Below, in pieces: positions 56,445 to 64,000 of a stretch of DNA of 64,000 nucleotides. The stretch lies in assembly GCF_001427305.1 (NCBI RefSeq), contig NZ_LMFZ01000001.1, positions 125,261 through 189,260 of the forward strand. The letters are read 5' to 3'. A model generated the notes under the pieces. It worked only from the letters and a program-made list of their open reading frames with translations. It was not told the DNA's origin and ran no database searches. The number at the start of each line of letters is the position of its first letter. Position 1 is the stretch's first letter. The position numbers were made by a program, and so were the translations under genes. Source of the stretch: Duganella sp. Root1480D1 (GTDB lineage: Bacteria; Pseudomonadota; Gammaproteobacteria; Burkholderiales; Burkholderiaceae_D).

Positions 56445-56834
56445 TCAAGCGCCGAGCTTTTCGAAAATCTTGTTCAGCTTTTCATCCAGGGTGGCTGCGG
56501 TGAACGGCTTCACCACATAGCCGTTGGCGCCTGCTTGCGCAGCCGCGATGATGTTTTCCTTTTTGGCCTCGGCGGTCACCATCAACACCGGCAGTTTGGC
56601 CAGTGCGGGGTCGGCACGGATGTTCTGCAGCATGGTCAGGCCATCCATATTCGGCATATTCCAGTCGGACACCACGAAGTCGAATTGCTCCGCGCGCAGC
56701 TTAGCCAGCGCCATCACGCCATCTTCCGCCTCGTCCACGTTGGCATAACCCAGTTCCTTCAAGAGATTTCGCACGATGCGGCGCATCGTCGAGAAATCGT
56801 CAACAACCAAAAATTTCATCTTTGGATCAGCCAT
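56445..56834 (-). CDS. cheY: Chemotaxis response regulator CheY
   Basis: A 129-residue single-domain response regulator. The acidic pocket is [12 protein letters not shown], the phosphorylation site is Asp57 in [12 protein letters not shown], and the conserved Thr and Lys appear in [13 protein letters not shown] and NGYVVKPFT. It binds FliM to change flagellar rotation. It is 121 bases after cheB, in the same direction, with room for its own promoter. The sequence is close to the enterobacterial CheY length. Confidence 0.96.
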   Translation of the reverse strand: MADPKMKFLVVDDFSTMRRIVRNLLKELGYANVDEAEDGVMALAKLRAEQFDFVVSDWNMPNMDGLTMLQNIRADPALAKLPVLMVTAEAKKENIIAAAQAGANGYVVKPFTAATLDEKLNKIFEKLGA

Positions 56835-56955
56835 GAATTGCTCCGTTGTTTCTACTTACGCGGTTATTAATTAAAGTGGTGTACCCAGCAAGTTGTAGGA
56901 TAGCATTTTCGTTGCTCCAAGGCGAACTAACTACCCCAAAACTCTCAATCACGTG

Positions 56956-58035
56956 TCAAACGCGCAATGCACGCGAGCCATGCTGCGCAAGATAACCCAA
57001 TACCATGCCGGGCAGCGCCTGCAATGCGCCAACTTCATGCGTTGCACCAACGGCAATCGCCTCGCGCGGCATGCCGAACACCACGCAGCTAGCTTCGTCC
57101 TGCGCGAAATTATACGCCCCGGCGTTCTTCATCTCCAGCATGCCCACTGCACCGTCCTTGCCCATGCCGGTCAGGATCACGCCAACCGCGTTCTTGCCGG
57201 CATTCTGGGCTGCGGAACGGAACAGCACGTCGACTGAAGGGCGGTGTCGGTTGACCGGCTCGCCCTGGTCCAACCTGGTCATATAGTTGGCGCCGGAACG
57301 GGTCAGCAACAGGTGCGAATGGCCCGGCGCAATATAGGCGTGGCCCGGCAGCACGCGCTCATTGCCCTGCGCTTCCATCACCGAGATCTTGCACAGCGAA
57401 TCGAGGCGCTTGGCAAACGATTTGGTAAAGCCTTCCGGCATGTGCTGGGTGATCAGGATGCCCGGGCAATCCGACGGCATTTGCATCAGGAATTCGCGGA
57501 TGGCTTCCGTGCCGCCCGTTGACGCGCCGACAATAATCAGTTTTTCCGAAGACATCAGTGGGTTCCGTAATTGCGGCAGCGTCGTGCCGCCCTCGCCTGC
57601 CGCGCCGGCAGCAGGCAGGGTGCGGGCGCGGACCCGGGCCTTGGAGGCGGCGCGGATCTTGTCGGAGATCAGGTCGGCGTATTCGCGCATGCCGGACTGG
57701 ATCGAAATCTTGGGCTTGGTGACGAAATCGACCGCGCCCAGTTCCAGCGCACGCAGCGTGATTTCCGAGCCGCGCTCGGTCAGCGAAGAGACCATCACCA
57801 CCGGCATCGGCCGCAGGCGCATCAGGCGCTCCAGGAAGTCGAGGCCGTCCATCTTCGGCATTTCGACGTCCAGCGTCAGCACGTCCGGGTTGGTCTGCTT
57901 GATCAGGTCGCGCGCCACCAGCGGATCGGGCGCCACGCCCACCAGTTCCATGTCCGGCTGGCCCTTGATGATCTCGCTCATCACGCTGCGGATCAGCGCG
58001 GAGTCGTCGCAAATCAGGACTTTGATCTTGTTCAT
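56956..58035 (-). CDS. cheB: Chemotaxis methylesterase CheB
   Basis: A 359-residue CheB that removes methyl groups from and deamidates receptors. The receiver domain has Asp56 in [19 protein letters not shown]. The methylesterase domain has the catalytic Ser in [13 protein letters not shown], His in [12 protein letters not shown] and Asp in [10 protein letters not shown]. The ATG at 58035 is chosen because it begins [15 protein letters not shown]. It lies 19 bases after cheD. Confidence 0.96.
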   Translation of the reverse strand: MNKIKVLICDDSALIRSVMSEIIKGQPDMELVGVAPDPLVARDLIKQTNPDVLTLDVEMPKMDGLDFLERLMRLRPMPVVMVSSLTERGSEITLRALELGAVDFVTKPKISIQSGMREYADLISDKIRAASKARVRARTLPAAGAAGEGGTTLPQLRNPLMSSEKLIIVGASTGGTEAIREFLMQMPSDCPGILITQHMPEGFTKSFAKRLDSLCKISVMEAQGNERVLPGHAYIAPGHSHLLLTRSGANYMTRLDQGEPVNRHRPSVDVLFRSAAQNAGKNAVGVILTGMGKDGAVGMLEMKNAGAYNFAQDEASCVVFGMPREAIAVGATHEVGALQALPGMVLGYLAQHGSRALRV

Positions 58036-58054
58036 TTTGTACACCTGTTTTTTT

Positions 58055-58654
58055 TTAGAACAGCTCGACCTCGCCCGCCACAGGTTTGGACTTGAGGCGG
58101 TTGGCGTAGTCGTTTTCACGCTGCGCCAGGGTGTCGTTATGGGTTTGCATCAGTTTCTTGACCAGCACCTTGCCGGTCTTGGGGAAGAAATACACCTTGC
58201 GCGGATAAATATCGCAAAGGTCTTCCGCCACAATGCGGATCTTCTCGTTCTTCAGGAAGCTTTGCACGAAAGCGGCGTTGCGTTCGCCGACGTTGATGGC
58301 GGTGAATCCCTTCAGCACGGCGCCGCCGCCAAACACTTTCGCCTCTAGGTTGTCGCGCCGCGCGCCGGCCTTCAGCAAGTCGTTGATCAGCACTTCCATG
58401 GCATAGGTGCCGTAGCGCGCCGAGGCCGACACCGGGCTGCCCTGGTCAGCGCCGCCGTCCGGCAGCATGAAGTGGTTCATGCCGCCCAGGCCGGTCAAGC
58501 GGTCGCGGATGCAGGCCGACACGCAGGAACCGAGCACGGTCACGATCAGCATGTCCTTCTGCGTATAGTAGTACTCGCCCGGCAGGATCTTGGCTGCGTC
58601 GCAGTCAAAGGTCCGGTCGTAATAGACATTGGTCGCGAATTGTTCTTTATCCAT
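58055..58654 (-). CDS. cheD: Chemoreceptor glutamine deamidase CheD
   Basis: A 199-residue deamidase that converts receptor Gln to Glu. The catalytic Cys is in [12 protein letters not shown] (Cys44) and the His in [11 protein letters not shown] (His61). The start at 58654 follows an AGGG site and sits one base after the cheR stop; an upstream ATG at 58675 would overlap cheR. Family length is about 150-200, so this one has a modest C-terminal extension ending in VELF. Confidence 0.93.
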   Translation of the reverse strand: MDKEQFATNVYYDRTFDCDAAKILPGEYYYTQKDMLIVTVLGSCVSACIRDRLTGLGGMNHFMLPDGGADQGSPVSASARYGTYAMEVLINDLLKAGARRDNLEAKVFGGGAVLKGFTAINVGERNAAFVQSFLKNEKIRIVAEDLCDIYPRKVYFFPKTGKVLVKKLMQTHNDTLAQRENDYANRLKSKPVAGEVELF

Positions 58655-58655
58655 G

Positions 58656-59504
58656 TCATGCCCTCTTGCGCTCATCGAGCTCGTAGACAGTCTTACCGCG
58701 CAGCTTCAAAGCGTCCGACACGTAAAGGAAGTTCTCGGAATGGCCAGCAAACAGCAGGGCATCCGGTTTCATCAAAGGGACAAAGCGGGACAGGATCTTG
58801 CGCTGGGTCGCCTTGTCGAAGTAGATCATCACATTGCGGCAGAAAATCACGTCGAAGCCGGGACGGATGTCCCATTTCTCGTCCAGCAGGTTGACCTGCC
58901 GGTAGGTGATCAGCGAGCGCAACTCCTGCCGCACGCGCGCCATGCCTTCGTTGGCGCCGCGCCCCTTCAGGAAAAAGCGGCGCTGCTGCTCGGGCGACAG
59001 CTTGTCGATCCGTTCCATCGGGTAGACGCCGTTGGCGGCGGTGGCCAGCACGTTGGTGTCGATATCGGTGGCCAGGATGTGCACCGGCGGCGTCAGCGTG
59101 TTGAACGCCTCGCAGCAGGTGATGGCTATCGAATACGGTTCTTCGCCGGTGGAGCTGGCGGAGCACCAGATATTGATCTGCTCCCCGCGTTTGGCCTTGA
59201 GATGCTCGGCCAGCAGCGGGAAATGGTGCGACTCGCGGAAGAACGACGTCAGGTTGGTGGTCAGCGCGTTGGTGAACGCCTCCCACTCGCCGTCGCCCAG
59301 GCGCCCGCCTTCCAGGTCGTCCAGGTAACGCACGAAACTATTGATGCCGGTGGCGCGCAAGCGCCGCGCCAGGCGGCTGTACACCATTTCCTGCTTGGAA
59401 TCGGCCAGCGCAATGCCGGCCCGCTTGTAGATCATTGCGCGGACCCGTTCAAAATCCTTGCCGTTGAAGTCAAACTCTTTCACGGTCTCTTTGGTCAGCG
59501 CCAT
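58656..59504 (-). CDS. cheR: Chemotaxis methyltransferase CheR
   Basis: A 282-residue SAM-dependent methyltransferase that methylates receptor glutamates. The N-terminal helical domain (1-90) precedes the SAM fold with NIWCSASSTGEEPYSIAI, the motif I, and FDVIFCRNVMIYFDK. Length is typical. The cheD start is one base beyond its stop. The partner receptor next door ends in a CheR-binding-like pentapeptide. Confidence 0.95.
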   Translation of the reverse strand: MALTKETVKEFDFNGKDFERVRAMIYKRAGIALADSKQEMVYSRLARRLRATGINSFVRYLDDLEGGRLGDGEWEAFTNALTTNLTSFFRESHHFPLLAEHLKAKRGEQINIWCSASSTGEEPYSIAITCCEAFNTLTPPVHILATDIDTNVLATAANGVYPMERIDKLSPEQQRRFFLKGRGANEGMARVRQELRSLITYRQVNLLDEKWDIRPGFDVIFCRNVMIYFDKATQRKILSRFVPLMKPDALLFAGHSENFLYVSDALKLRGKTVYELDERKRA

Positions 59505-59534
59505 TTTTTATAGCTCCCCGCGGTTACATGGACA

Positions 59535-61241
59535 TTAAAACTCTTCCCAGTCGTCGCCCGATGGGGCGGCAGCCGCAAGCTTCTTCTTCGGCTGCTGCGC
59601 GGCGGCCGCAGCGGCCGGCACCACTGCCGTACTGCGCGCCGGCGCTGCCGGCCTTGCCTTGCGCGGCGCTGCCGCCGCGCGCTTGGCGAATTCGTCTCCG
59701 GCCAGTTTGAAGATCGACACCGCCTGGGCCAGGTTGTTGGCCTGGTCCTGCATCGATTCGGCGGCGGCGGCGGCTTCTTCCACCAGCGCGGCATTCTGCT
59801 GCGTCATTTCGTCCATCTGGCCGATGGCGGCATTGACTTCCTCGATGCCATGGCTTTGTTCCAGGGTGGCGGCGGTGATCTCGCCCATGATGTCGGCCAC
59901 CTGCTTGATCGAGGTCACGATCAGGCCCATGGTCTGGCCGGCTTCATCGACCAGGCGGCCGCCGGCATCGACCTTGTCGACGGAATCGTCGATCAGGGCC
60001 TTGATTTCCTTGGCTGCCGCCGCGGAGCGCTGCGCCAGGTTGCGCACTTCCGACGCCACCACGGCGAAGCCGCGGCCCTGCTCACCGGCACGCGCCGCTT
60101 CCACCGCAGCGTTCAGCGCCAGGATATTGGTCTGGAAGGCGATGCCGTCGATCACGCCGATGATGTCCACAATCTTGGTCGAGGATTGCTTGATCGAGCC
60201 CATGGTATCGACCACTTGCGACACCACCTGGCCGCCCTTCACCGCCACCGACGATGCCGATACCGCGAGCTGGTTGGCCTGGCGGGCGTTGTCGGCATTC
60301 TGCTTCACGGTCGAAGTCAGGTTTTCCATCGACGCCGCGGTTTCCTCCAGCGAGGAAGCCTGCGATTCGGTGCGGGCCGACAGGTCGGCATTGCCGGTTG
60401 CGATCTCCTGCGAGGCGGTGGTGATGGTTTCGGTCGACGCCCGCACCTGGCCGACAGTCTTGGCCAGGCTTTCGTTCATGTCCTTCAACGCCTGCAGCAG
60501 TTCCGAGGTTTCATCCTTGCCTTCCACGGTCACTTGCGAAGTCAGTTCGCCGGCGGCCACTTTCTGCGCCACCTCCACCGCGCCCGACAAGGGGCCGGTA
60601 ATCGACTTGGTAATCACCAGCGCACACAGGATGCCCACGCCAACCGCCACGGCGGCCAGTACCACCATCCACATGGTCAGGTTGCGGTCGCCCTTGTTGG
60701 AGCTATCCTTGAAGTCAGCGACGGCCGCCTGCTGCAAGTCGACCAGCTTGTTCAGCGCAGTCAGGGTCTGCTGCTGCAGCGGGTCGATGCGGCCGGCAAT
60801 CACTTTCGCCGCGCCTTCGGCATTGAAGGCCATGATCTGGCCCATCGCTTCCTTGAAGGCTGCGTCGACGTCGGTCTGCAGGGCGGAGATATCGTTCACC
60901 ACCTTTTTCTCGGCGTCGTTCAGGCCCAGGCTTTGCAGCTTGGTGCGCGCCGCATCGTAGCGGGCGCGGTTGGCCTTGACCTTCTCTTCTTCCTTCTGCA
61001 TCAGGCTGACGTCCGACTGCAGGCCGATATTGCGCATGGCGATGCCGGTTTCCAGCATGGCGCTCTTCATCGACTGCGCCTGCGATTCCTTGGCGCCGGC
61101 CAGGTCCAGGCCCGTCATCAGGGCCGACTTGTTACGATAGTTCAGCACATTGGTCAGCAGCACGGTGCCGACCAGGATCAGCAGAATAACCCCGAAGCCG
61201 AAACCAAGCCGTGTGCCTATCTTGTATTCGCGCACATTCAT
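59535..61241 (-). CDS. Methyl-accepting chemotaxis protein
   Basis: A 568-residue transmembrane receptor of the four-helix-bundle (4HB_MCP) ligand-binding type. Helix 1 is at 12-32 and helix 2 at about 190-212. A HAMP domain follows, and the signalling tip is [20 protein letters not shown]. The methylation helices are Glu/Gln-rich. The Ala/Pro-rich C-terminal tail ends in DWEEF, resembling the NWETF-type CheR-tethering pentapeptide. It is encoded between cheW and cheR. Ligand is unknown. Confidence 0.93.
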   Translation of the reverse strand: MNVREYKIGTRLGFGFGVILLILVGTVLLTNVLNYRNKSALMTGLDLAGAKESQAQSMKSAMLETGIAMRNIGLQSDVSLMQKEEEKVKANRARYDAARTKLQSLGLNDAEKKVVNDISALQTDVDAAFKEAMGQIMAFNAEGAAKVIAGRIDPLQQQTLTALNKLVDLQQAAVADFKDSSNKGDRNLTMWMVVLAAVAVGVGILCALVITKSITGPLSGAVEVAQKVAAGELTSQVTVEGKDETSELLQALKDMNESLAKTVGQVRASTETITTASQEIATGNADLSARTESQASSLEETAASMENLTSTVKQNADNARQANQLAVSASSVAVKGGQVVSQVVDTMGSIKQSSTKIVDIIGVIDGIAFQTNILALNAAVEAARAGEQGRGFAVVASEVRNLAQRSAAAAKEIKALIDDSVDKVDAGGRLVDEAGQTMGLIVTSIKQVADIMGEITAATLEQSHGIEEVNAAIGQMDEMTQQNAALVEEAAAAAESMQDQANNLAQAVSIFKLAGDEFAKRAAAAPRKARPAAPARSTAVVPAAAAAAQQPKKKLAAAAPSGDDWEEF

Positions 61242-61286
61242 TTTGTTCTCTCCCCTAGTGTCCTGTTGGATCTGTATTTTTTTGTA

Positions 61287-61766
61287 TTACGCTGCGAGCT
61301 TTTCGCTCAAGCCCATTTCCGGGCTGGACATCAGGCGCTGGATATCGACCAGGATCAGCATGCGCTCGTCGATGGTGCCAAGGCCGATCATGTACTCCGA
61401 GCTGAAGGCCGTGCCCAGGTCCGGCGCCGGCTTGACCTGTTCTTCCGTCAGCGACGTCACGTCCGATACCGAATCGACCACCATGCCTACCACGCGGCCG
61501 TTGATATTGAGGATGATGACCACGGTGAATTGATCGTACACCGGTTCGCCCAGCTTGAATTTGATGCGCATGTCCACCACCGGAATGATGATGCCGCGCA
61601 GGTTGATCACGCCTTTGATGAATTCCGGCGCGTTGGCGATGCGGGTCACCGCTTCGTAACCGCGGATCTCCTGCACTTTCAGGATATCGATGCCGTATTC
61701 TTCGGAGCCCAGCTTGAAAGCCAGGAACTCCTGGACGGCGGTGCCGGCGCTTGCTGCGTCGCTCAT
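61287..61766 (-). CDS. cheW: Chemotaxis coupling protein CheW
   Basis: A 159-residue adaptor between receptors and CheA, a double SH3-like fold. Diagnostic segments are [24 protein letters not shown] and [18 protein letters not shown]. Its ATG overlaps the cheA stop by four bases, so the proteins are made in coupled amounts. The C-terminus ends in LSEKLAA. Confidence 0.96.
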   Translation of the reverse strand: MSDAASAGTAVQEFLAFKLGSEEYGIDILKVQEIRGYEAVTRIANAPEFIKGVINLRGIIIPVVDMRIKFKLGEPVYDQFTVVIILNINGRVVGMVVDSVSDVTSLTEEQVKPAPDLGTAFSSEYMIGLGTIDERMLILVDIQRLMSSPEMGLSEKLAA

Positions 61767-63982
61767 GGTTCTTCCTTCACAAAGTTTGATTCGTCAACCA
61801 GCTGGCGCGACGAGCGCACCAGCGCCGTCACGTCCAGGATCAGCGACACGCCTCCGTCGCCAAGAATGGTGGCACCGGAAATTCCGGTCACCTTGCGGTA
61901 ATTCGATTCCAGGTTCTTGACCACGACCTGCTGCTGGCCCACCAGTTCGTCGACGAACAGGCAGGCCTTCTTGCCCTCGGTTTCCACGATCACCAGGATG
62001 CCCTGGCATGGATCGGTGAAGCGCGGTGCGATATCGAAAATCTGGTACAGGGGAATCAGCGGCAGGTATTCGCCACGGACTTTGATGACGCGGCCCTTGC
62101 CGCTGATTTCCTTGACGTCTTCCGGCGCCGGCTGCAGCGACTCGAGCACGAAGCCAAGCGGCAGGATGTAGACCTCTTCGCCGGTCTGGATCAGCATGCC
62201 GTCCAGGATGGCCAGCGTGAGCGGCAGGGAAATCGAAATCGTGGTGCCAAAGCCCTTGGCGGAACGGATGTCGACGGTGCCGCCCATGGCGGTAATGTTA
62301 CGCTTCACCACGTCCATGCCAACGCCGCGGCCGGAAACATCGGTCACCTGCTCGGCGGTCGAAAAGCCCGGCGCGAAGATCAACTGCCATACATCGGCGT
62401 CCGTCATGTTATCGGACAGCGGCAAGCCGTTCTGGCGGGCTTTTGCCAAAATCCTGTCGCGGTTCAAGCCGCCGCCATCATCCGATACTTCGATGATGAT
62501 GCTGCCGCCCTGGTGCGAGGCCGACAGGAACAGGCGCCCCGTTTCGGACTTGCCGGCGGCCTTGCGCACGTCCGGCATTTCAATGCCGTGGTCGATCGAG
62601 TTGCGCACCAGGTGGGTCAGCGGGTCGACGATGCGTTCGATCAGGCCCTTGTCCAGCTCCGTGGCGGCGCCGCTGGTGACGAATTCGACCTTCTTGCCAA
62701 GCTTGGTGGCCAGGTCGCGCACCATGCGCGGGAAGCGCGAGAACACGAAGTCCATCGGCATCATGCGGATCGACATCACCGATTCCTGCAGGTCGCGCGT
62801 GTTGCGGGTGAGCTGGGAAATACCGCTCAGCAGCTTCTCGTGCAGCACCGGGTCGATGGTGCTGGCGCGCTGCTCGATCATGGCTTGCGTGATCACCAGT
62901 TCGCCCACCAGGTTGATCAACTGGTCGACCTTTTCCACCGACACGCGGATCGAGGACGATTCGCCGCCGGCCGGCGCGTGGGCCTGCTTTTCCGCTTCCT
63001 TGCGGGCGGCTTTCTTTTCCTGTTCTTCGCTCGGCTTGGCAGCTTCCGCCGGCACATCCTGGATGCCCGCCTGGGCGCGAATCACTTCCAGCGGCTGGAA
63101 GAAGCCATAGCCGCGCGCATCTTCGGCAGCCGCGCCGGCATTGGAGCGGATTTCATCGATGGGCTGGAAGAAACCGTAGCCGTCGCCGTCGACCGCAGGT
63201 GCCGCAGCGCCGGCAGCCGGCAGCGGGTCGAAGAAACCGTAACCCTGCTGCGCTTCCTTGCGTTCCCGTTCGGCCTGTTCGCGCGCGGACTGGGTCGGGC
63301 TCAGCGCCGGCAGTTCGCTGACCTTCATCTGGTCGGCGTCGATCACGAAGGAGCAGATGGCCACGATATCGTCCAGCGATTCGTGGGTGGTGACGACCAT
63401 CGCATGGCGCTCGGCATCCAGCGGCATCAGTTCCACATGGCCCATCAGGCCAAGTTCGGCCGCCAGCGCCTCCACTTCCCGGTGCACCATGGGCGGCAGT
63501 TCCAGCCGGTAGCGCTTGCCGCCGCGATGGTCCATCGCTTGCGCATCGGGCGTGCTGAAGCCCGACGCCACCGGCGCCATTGCTTCGATGTGCACGTCCT
63601 GCGCCAGCTCCTGCAGCATCATGCGCACGTCGCCCACCGCTTCCTGGTCGACTGCGCTGCCCAGGCGGTGGCCGTCCAGCTGCATCTTCAGGATGTCCTT
63701 GGCGGCCAGGAAGGCGTCGACGTGGGTCGACGTCAAGGCCATCTCGCCCTTGCGGATGCGGTCCAGCAGCGTCTCCAGCACGTGCGTGACTTCGGTCATG
63801 TCGGTCACGCCGAATGTCGACGCGCCGCCCTTCACCGAGTGCGCGGTACGGAAAATCGCGTTCAAGTCCTCTTCGCTGGGCGACTCGACGTCCACGCCCA
63901 GCAGCAGACGCTCCATTTCAGCCAGCAGTTCTTCCGCTTCGTCGAAGAAGACCTGGTAGAACTGGCTAATATCGATGGTCAT
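61763..63982 (-). CDS. cheA: Chemotaxis histidine kinase CheA
   Basis: A 739-residue kinase that phosphorylates CheY and CheB. P1 carries the phospho-accepting His48 in [15 protein letters not shown]2-like CheY-binding region ends in [14 protein letters not shown] linker of about 80 residues has three GYGFF repeats. Then come P3 dimerisation (about 345-405), P4 kinase with the N box [12 protein letters not shown] and G boxes [11 protein letters not shown] and [10 protein letters not shown], and a P5 CheW-like end. A good GGGG ribosome site precedes the ATG. It is the first gene of the chemotaxis operon inside the window. Confidence 0.97.
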   Translation of the reverse strand: MTIDISQFYQVFFDEAEELLAEMERLLLGVDVESPSEEDLNAIFRTAHSVKGGASTFGVTDMTEVTHVLETLLDRIRKGEMALTSTHVDAFLAAKDILKMQLDGHRLGSAVDQEAVGDVRMMLQELAQDVHIEAMAPVASGFSTPDAQAMDHRGGKRYRLELPPMVHREVEALAAELGLMGHVELMPLDAERHAMVVTTHESLDDIVAICSFVIDADQMKVSELPALSPTQSAREQAERERKEAQQGYGFFDPLPAAGAAAPAVDGDGYGFFQPIDEIRSNAGAAAEDARGYGFFQPLEVIRAQAGIQDVPAEAAKPSEEQEKKAARKEAEKQAHAPAGGESSSIRVSVEKVDQLINLVGELVITQAMIEQRASTIDPVLHEKLLSGISQLTRNTRDLQESVMSIRMMPMDFVFSRFPRMVRDLATKLGKKVEFVTSGAATELDKGLIERIVDPLTHLVRNSIDHGIEMPDVRKAAGKSETGRLFLSASHQGGSIIIEVSDDGGGLNRDRILAKARQNGLPLSDNMTDADVWQLIFAPGFSTAEQVTDVSGRGVGMDVVKRNITAMGGTVDIRSAKGFGTTISISLPLTLAILDGMLIQTGEEVYILPLGFVLESLQPAPEDVKEISGKGRVIKVRGEYLPLIPLYQIFDIAPRFTDPCQGILVIVETEGKKACLFVDELVGQQQVVVKNLESNYRKVTGISGATILGDGGVSLILDVTALVRSSRQLVDESNFVKEEP

Positions 63983-64000
63983 GCCACACCCCTTTATTAG

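Noticed and set aside
58654..58675. Longer CheD start at 58675
   Set aside because: It would overlap the cheR end by 20 bases and lacks a ribosome site; AGGG precedes the inner ATG.

Overview
The window looks like a housekeeping stretch of the chromosome of a motile, aerobic betaproteobacterium. The best fit is Oxalobacteraceae (Massilia/Duganella/Janthinobacterium type). The reasons are high GC with GC-rich third codon positions, an EF-P with Arg32 next to its rhamnosyltransferase EarP, the DUF3460-scpA-panC block, Burkholderiales-type porin and CheA, and a CoxMNOP-like oxidase. No prophage, insertion sequence, CRISPR array, rRNA or plasmid function was seen. No gap between genes exceeds 300 bases.

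Layout. 1-5.5 kb: isocitrate lyase (3' end outside the window), an RraA-family protein, an MFS transporter divergent from an AraC regulator, an HD hydrolase and a small membrane-anchored protein. 5.5-11.2 kb: DUF349 protein and moaE (4-bp overlap), then clpB behind a heat-shock-type promoter. 11.3-16.7 kb: a hemerythrin-like helical protein with an FNR-type box, then a tight operon of an AlkX/YcaQ glycosylase, a DUF2804 protein and a Pat-like acetyltransferase with a shortened ATP-grasp region. 16.8-27.8 kb: a PAS-GGDEF diguanylate cyclase, sbcD-sbcC, several small or unknown genes and a methyltransferase. 27.8-35.4 kb: initiator tRNA, a putative lipoprotein, an exported phosphoesterase, dbpA, an amidase, and efp with earP.

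35.4-43.1 kb: a tandem tRNA-Glu pair, a five-subunit caa3-type oxidase operon with two subunit-III genes, a threefold tRNA-Ala(GGC)/tRNA-Glu(UUC) repeat and gltX. 43.1-51.9 kb: a DUF4399 and YCF48-like pair with apbC, metG, a GNAT gene, a frameshifted Kelch-like gene, two unannotated-size small proteins, an EamA transporter and a porin. 51.9-55.1 kb: DUF3460, scpA, panC and an unknown protein. 55.1-64 kb: a chemotaxis operon cheA-cheW-mcp-cheR-cheD-cheB, then cheY and an EAL-HDOD signalling gene.

Shared themes. Translation genes are frequent (efp/earP, gltX, metG, nine tRNAs, dbpA). Respiration and redox genes are grouped (oxidase, hemerythrin-like gene). Chemotaxis and c-di-GMP genes close the window. 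Three copies of one palindromic intergenic repeat, with compensating changes between copies, are the clearest structure that the genes do not explain. I found no convincing new multi-gene system. The most unusual items are the palindromes, the AlkX-DUF2804-Pat operon, the decayed Kelch-like gene and the small proteins under 60 residues.
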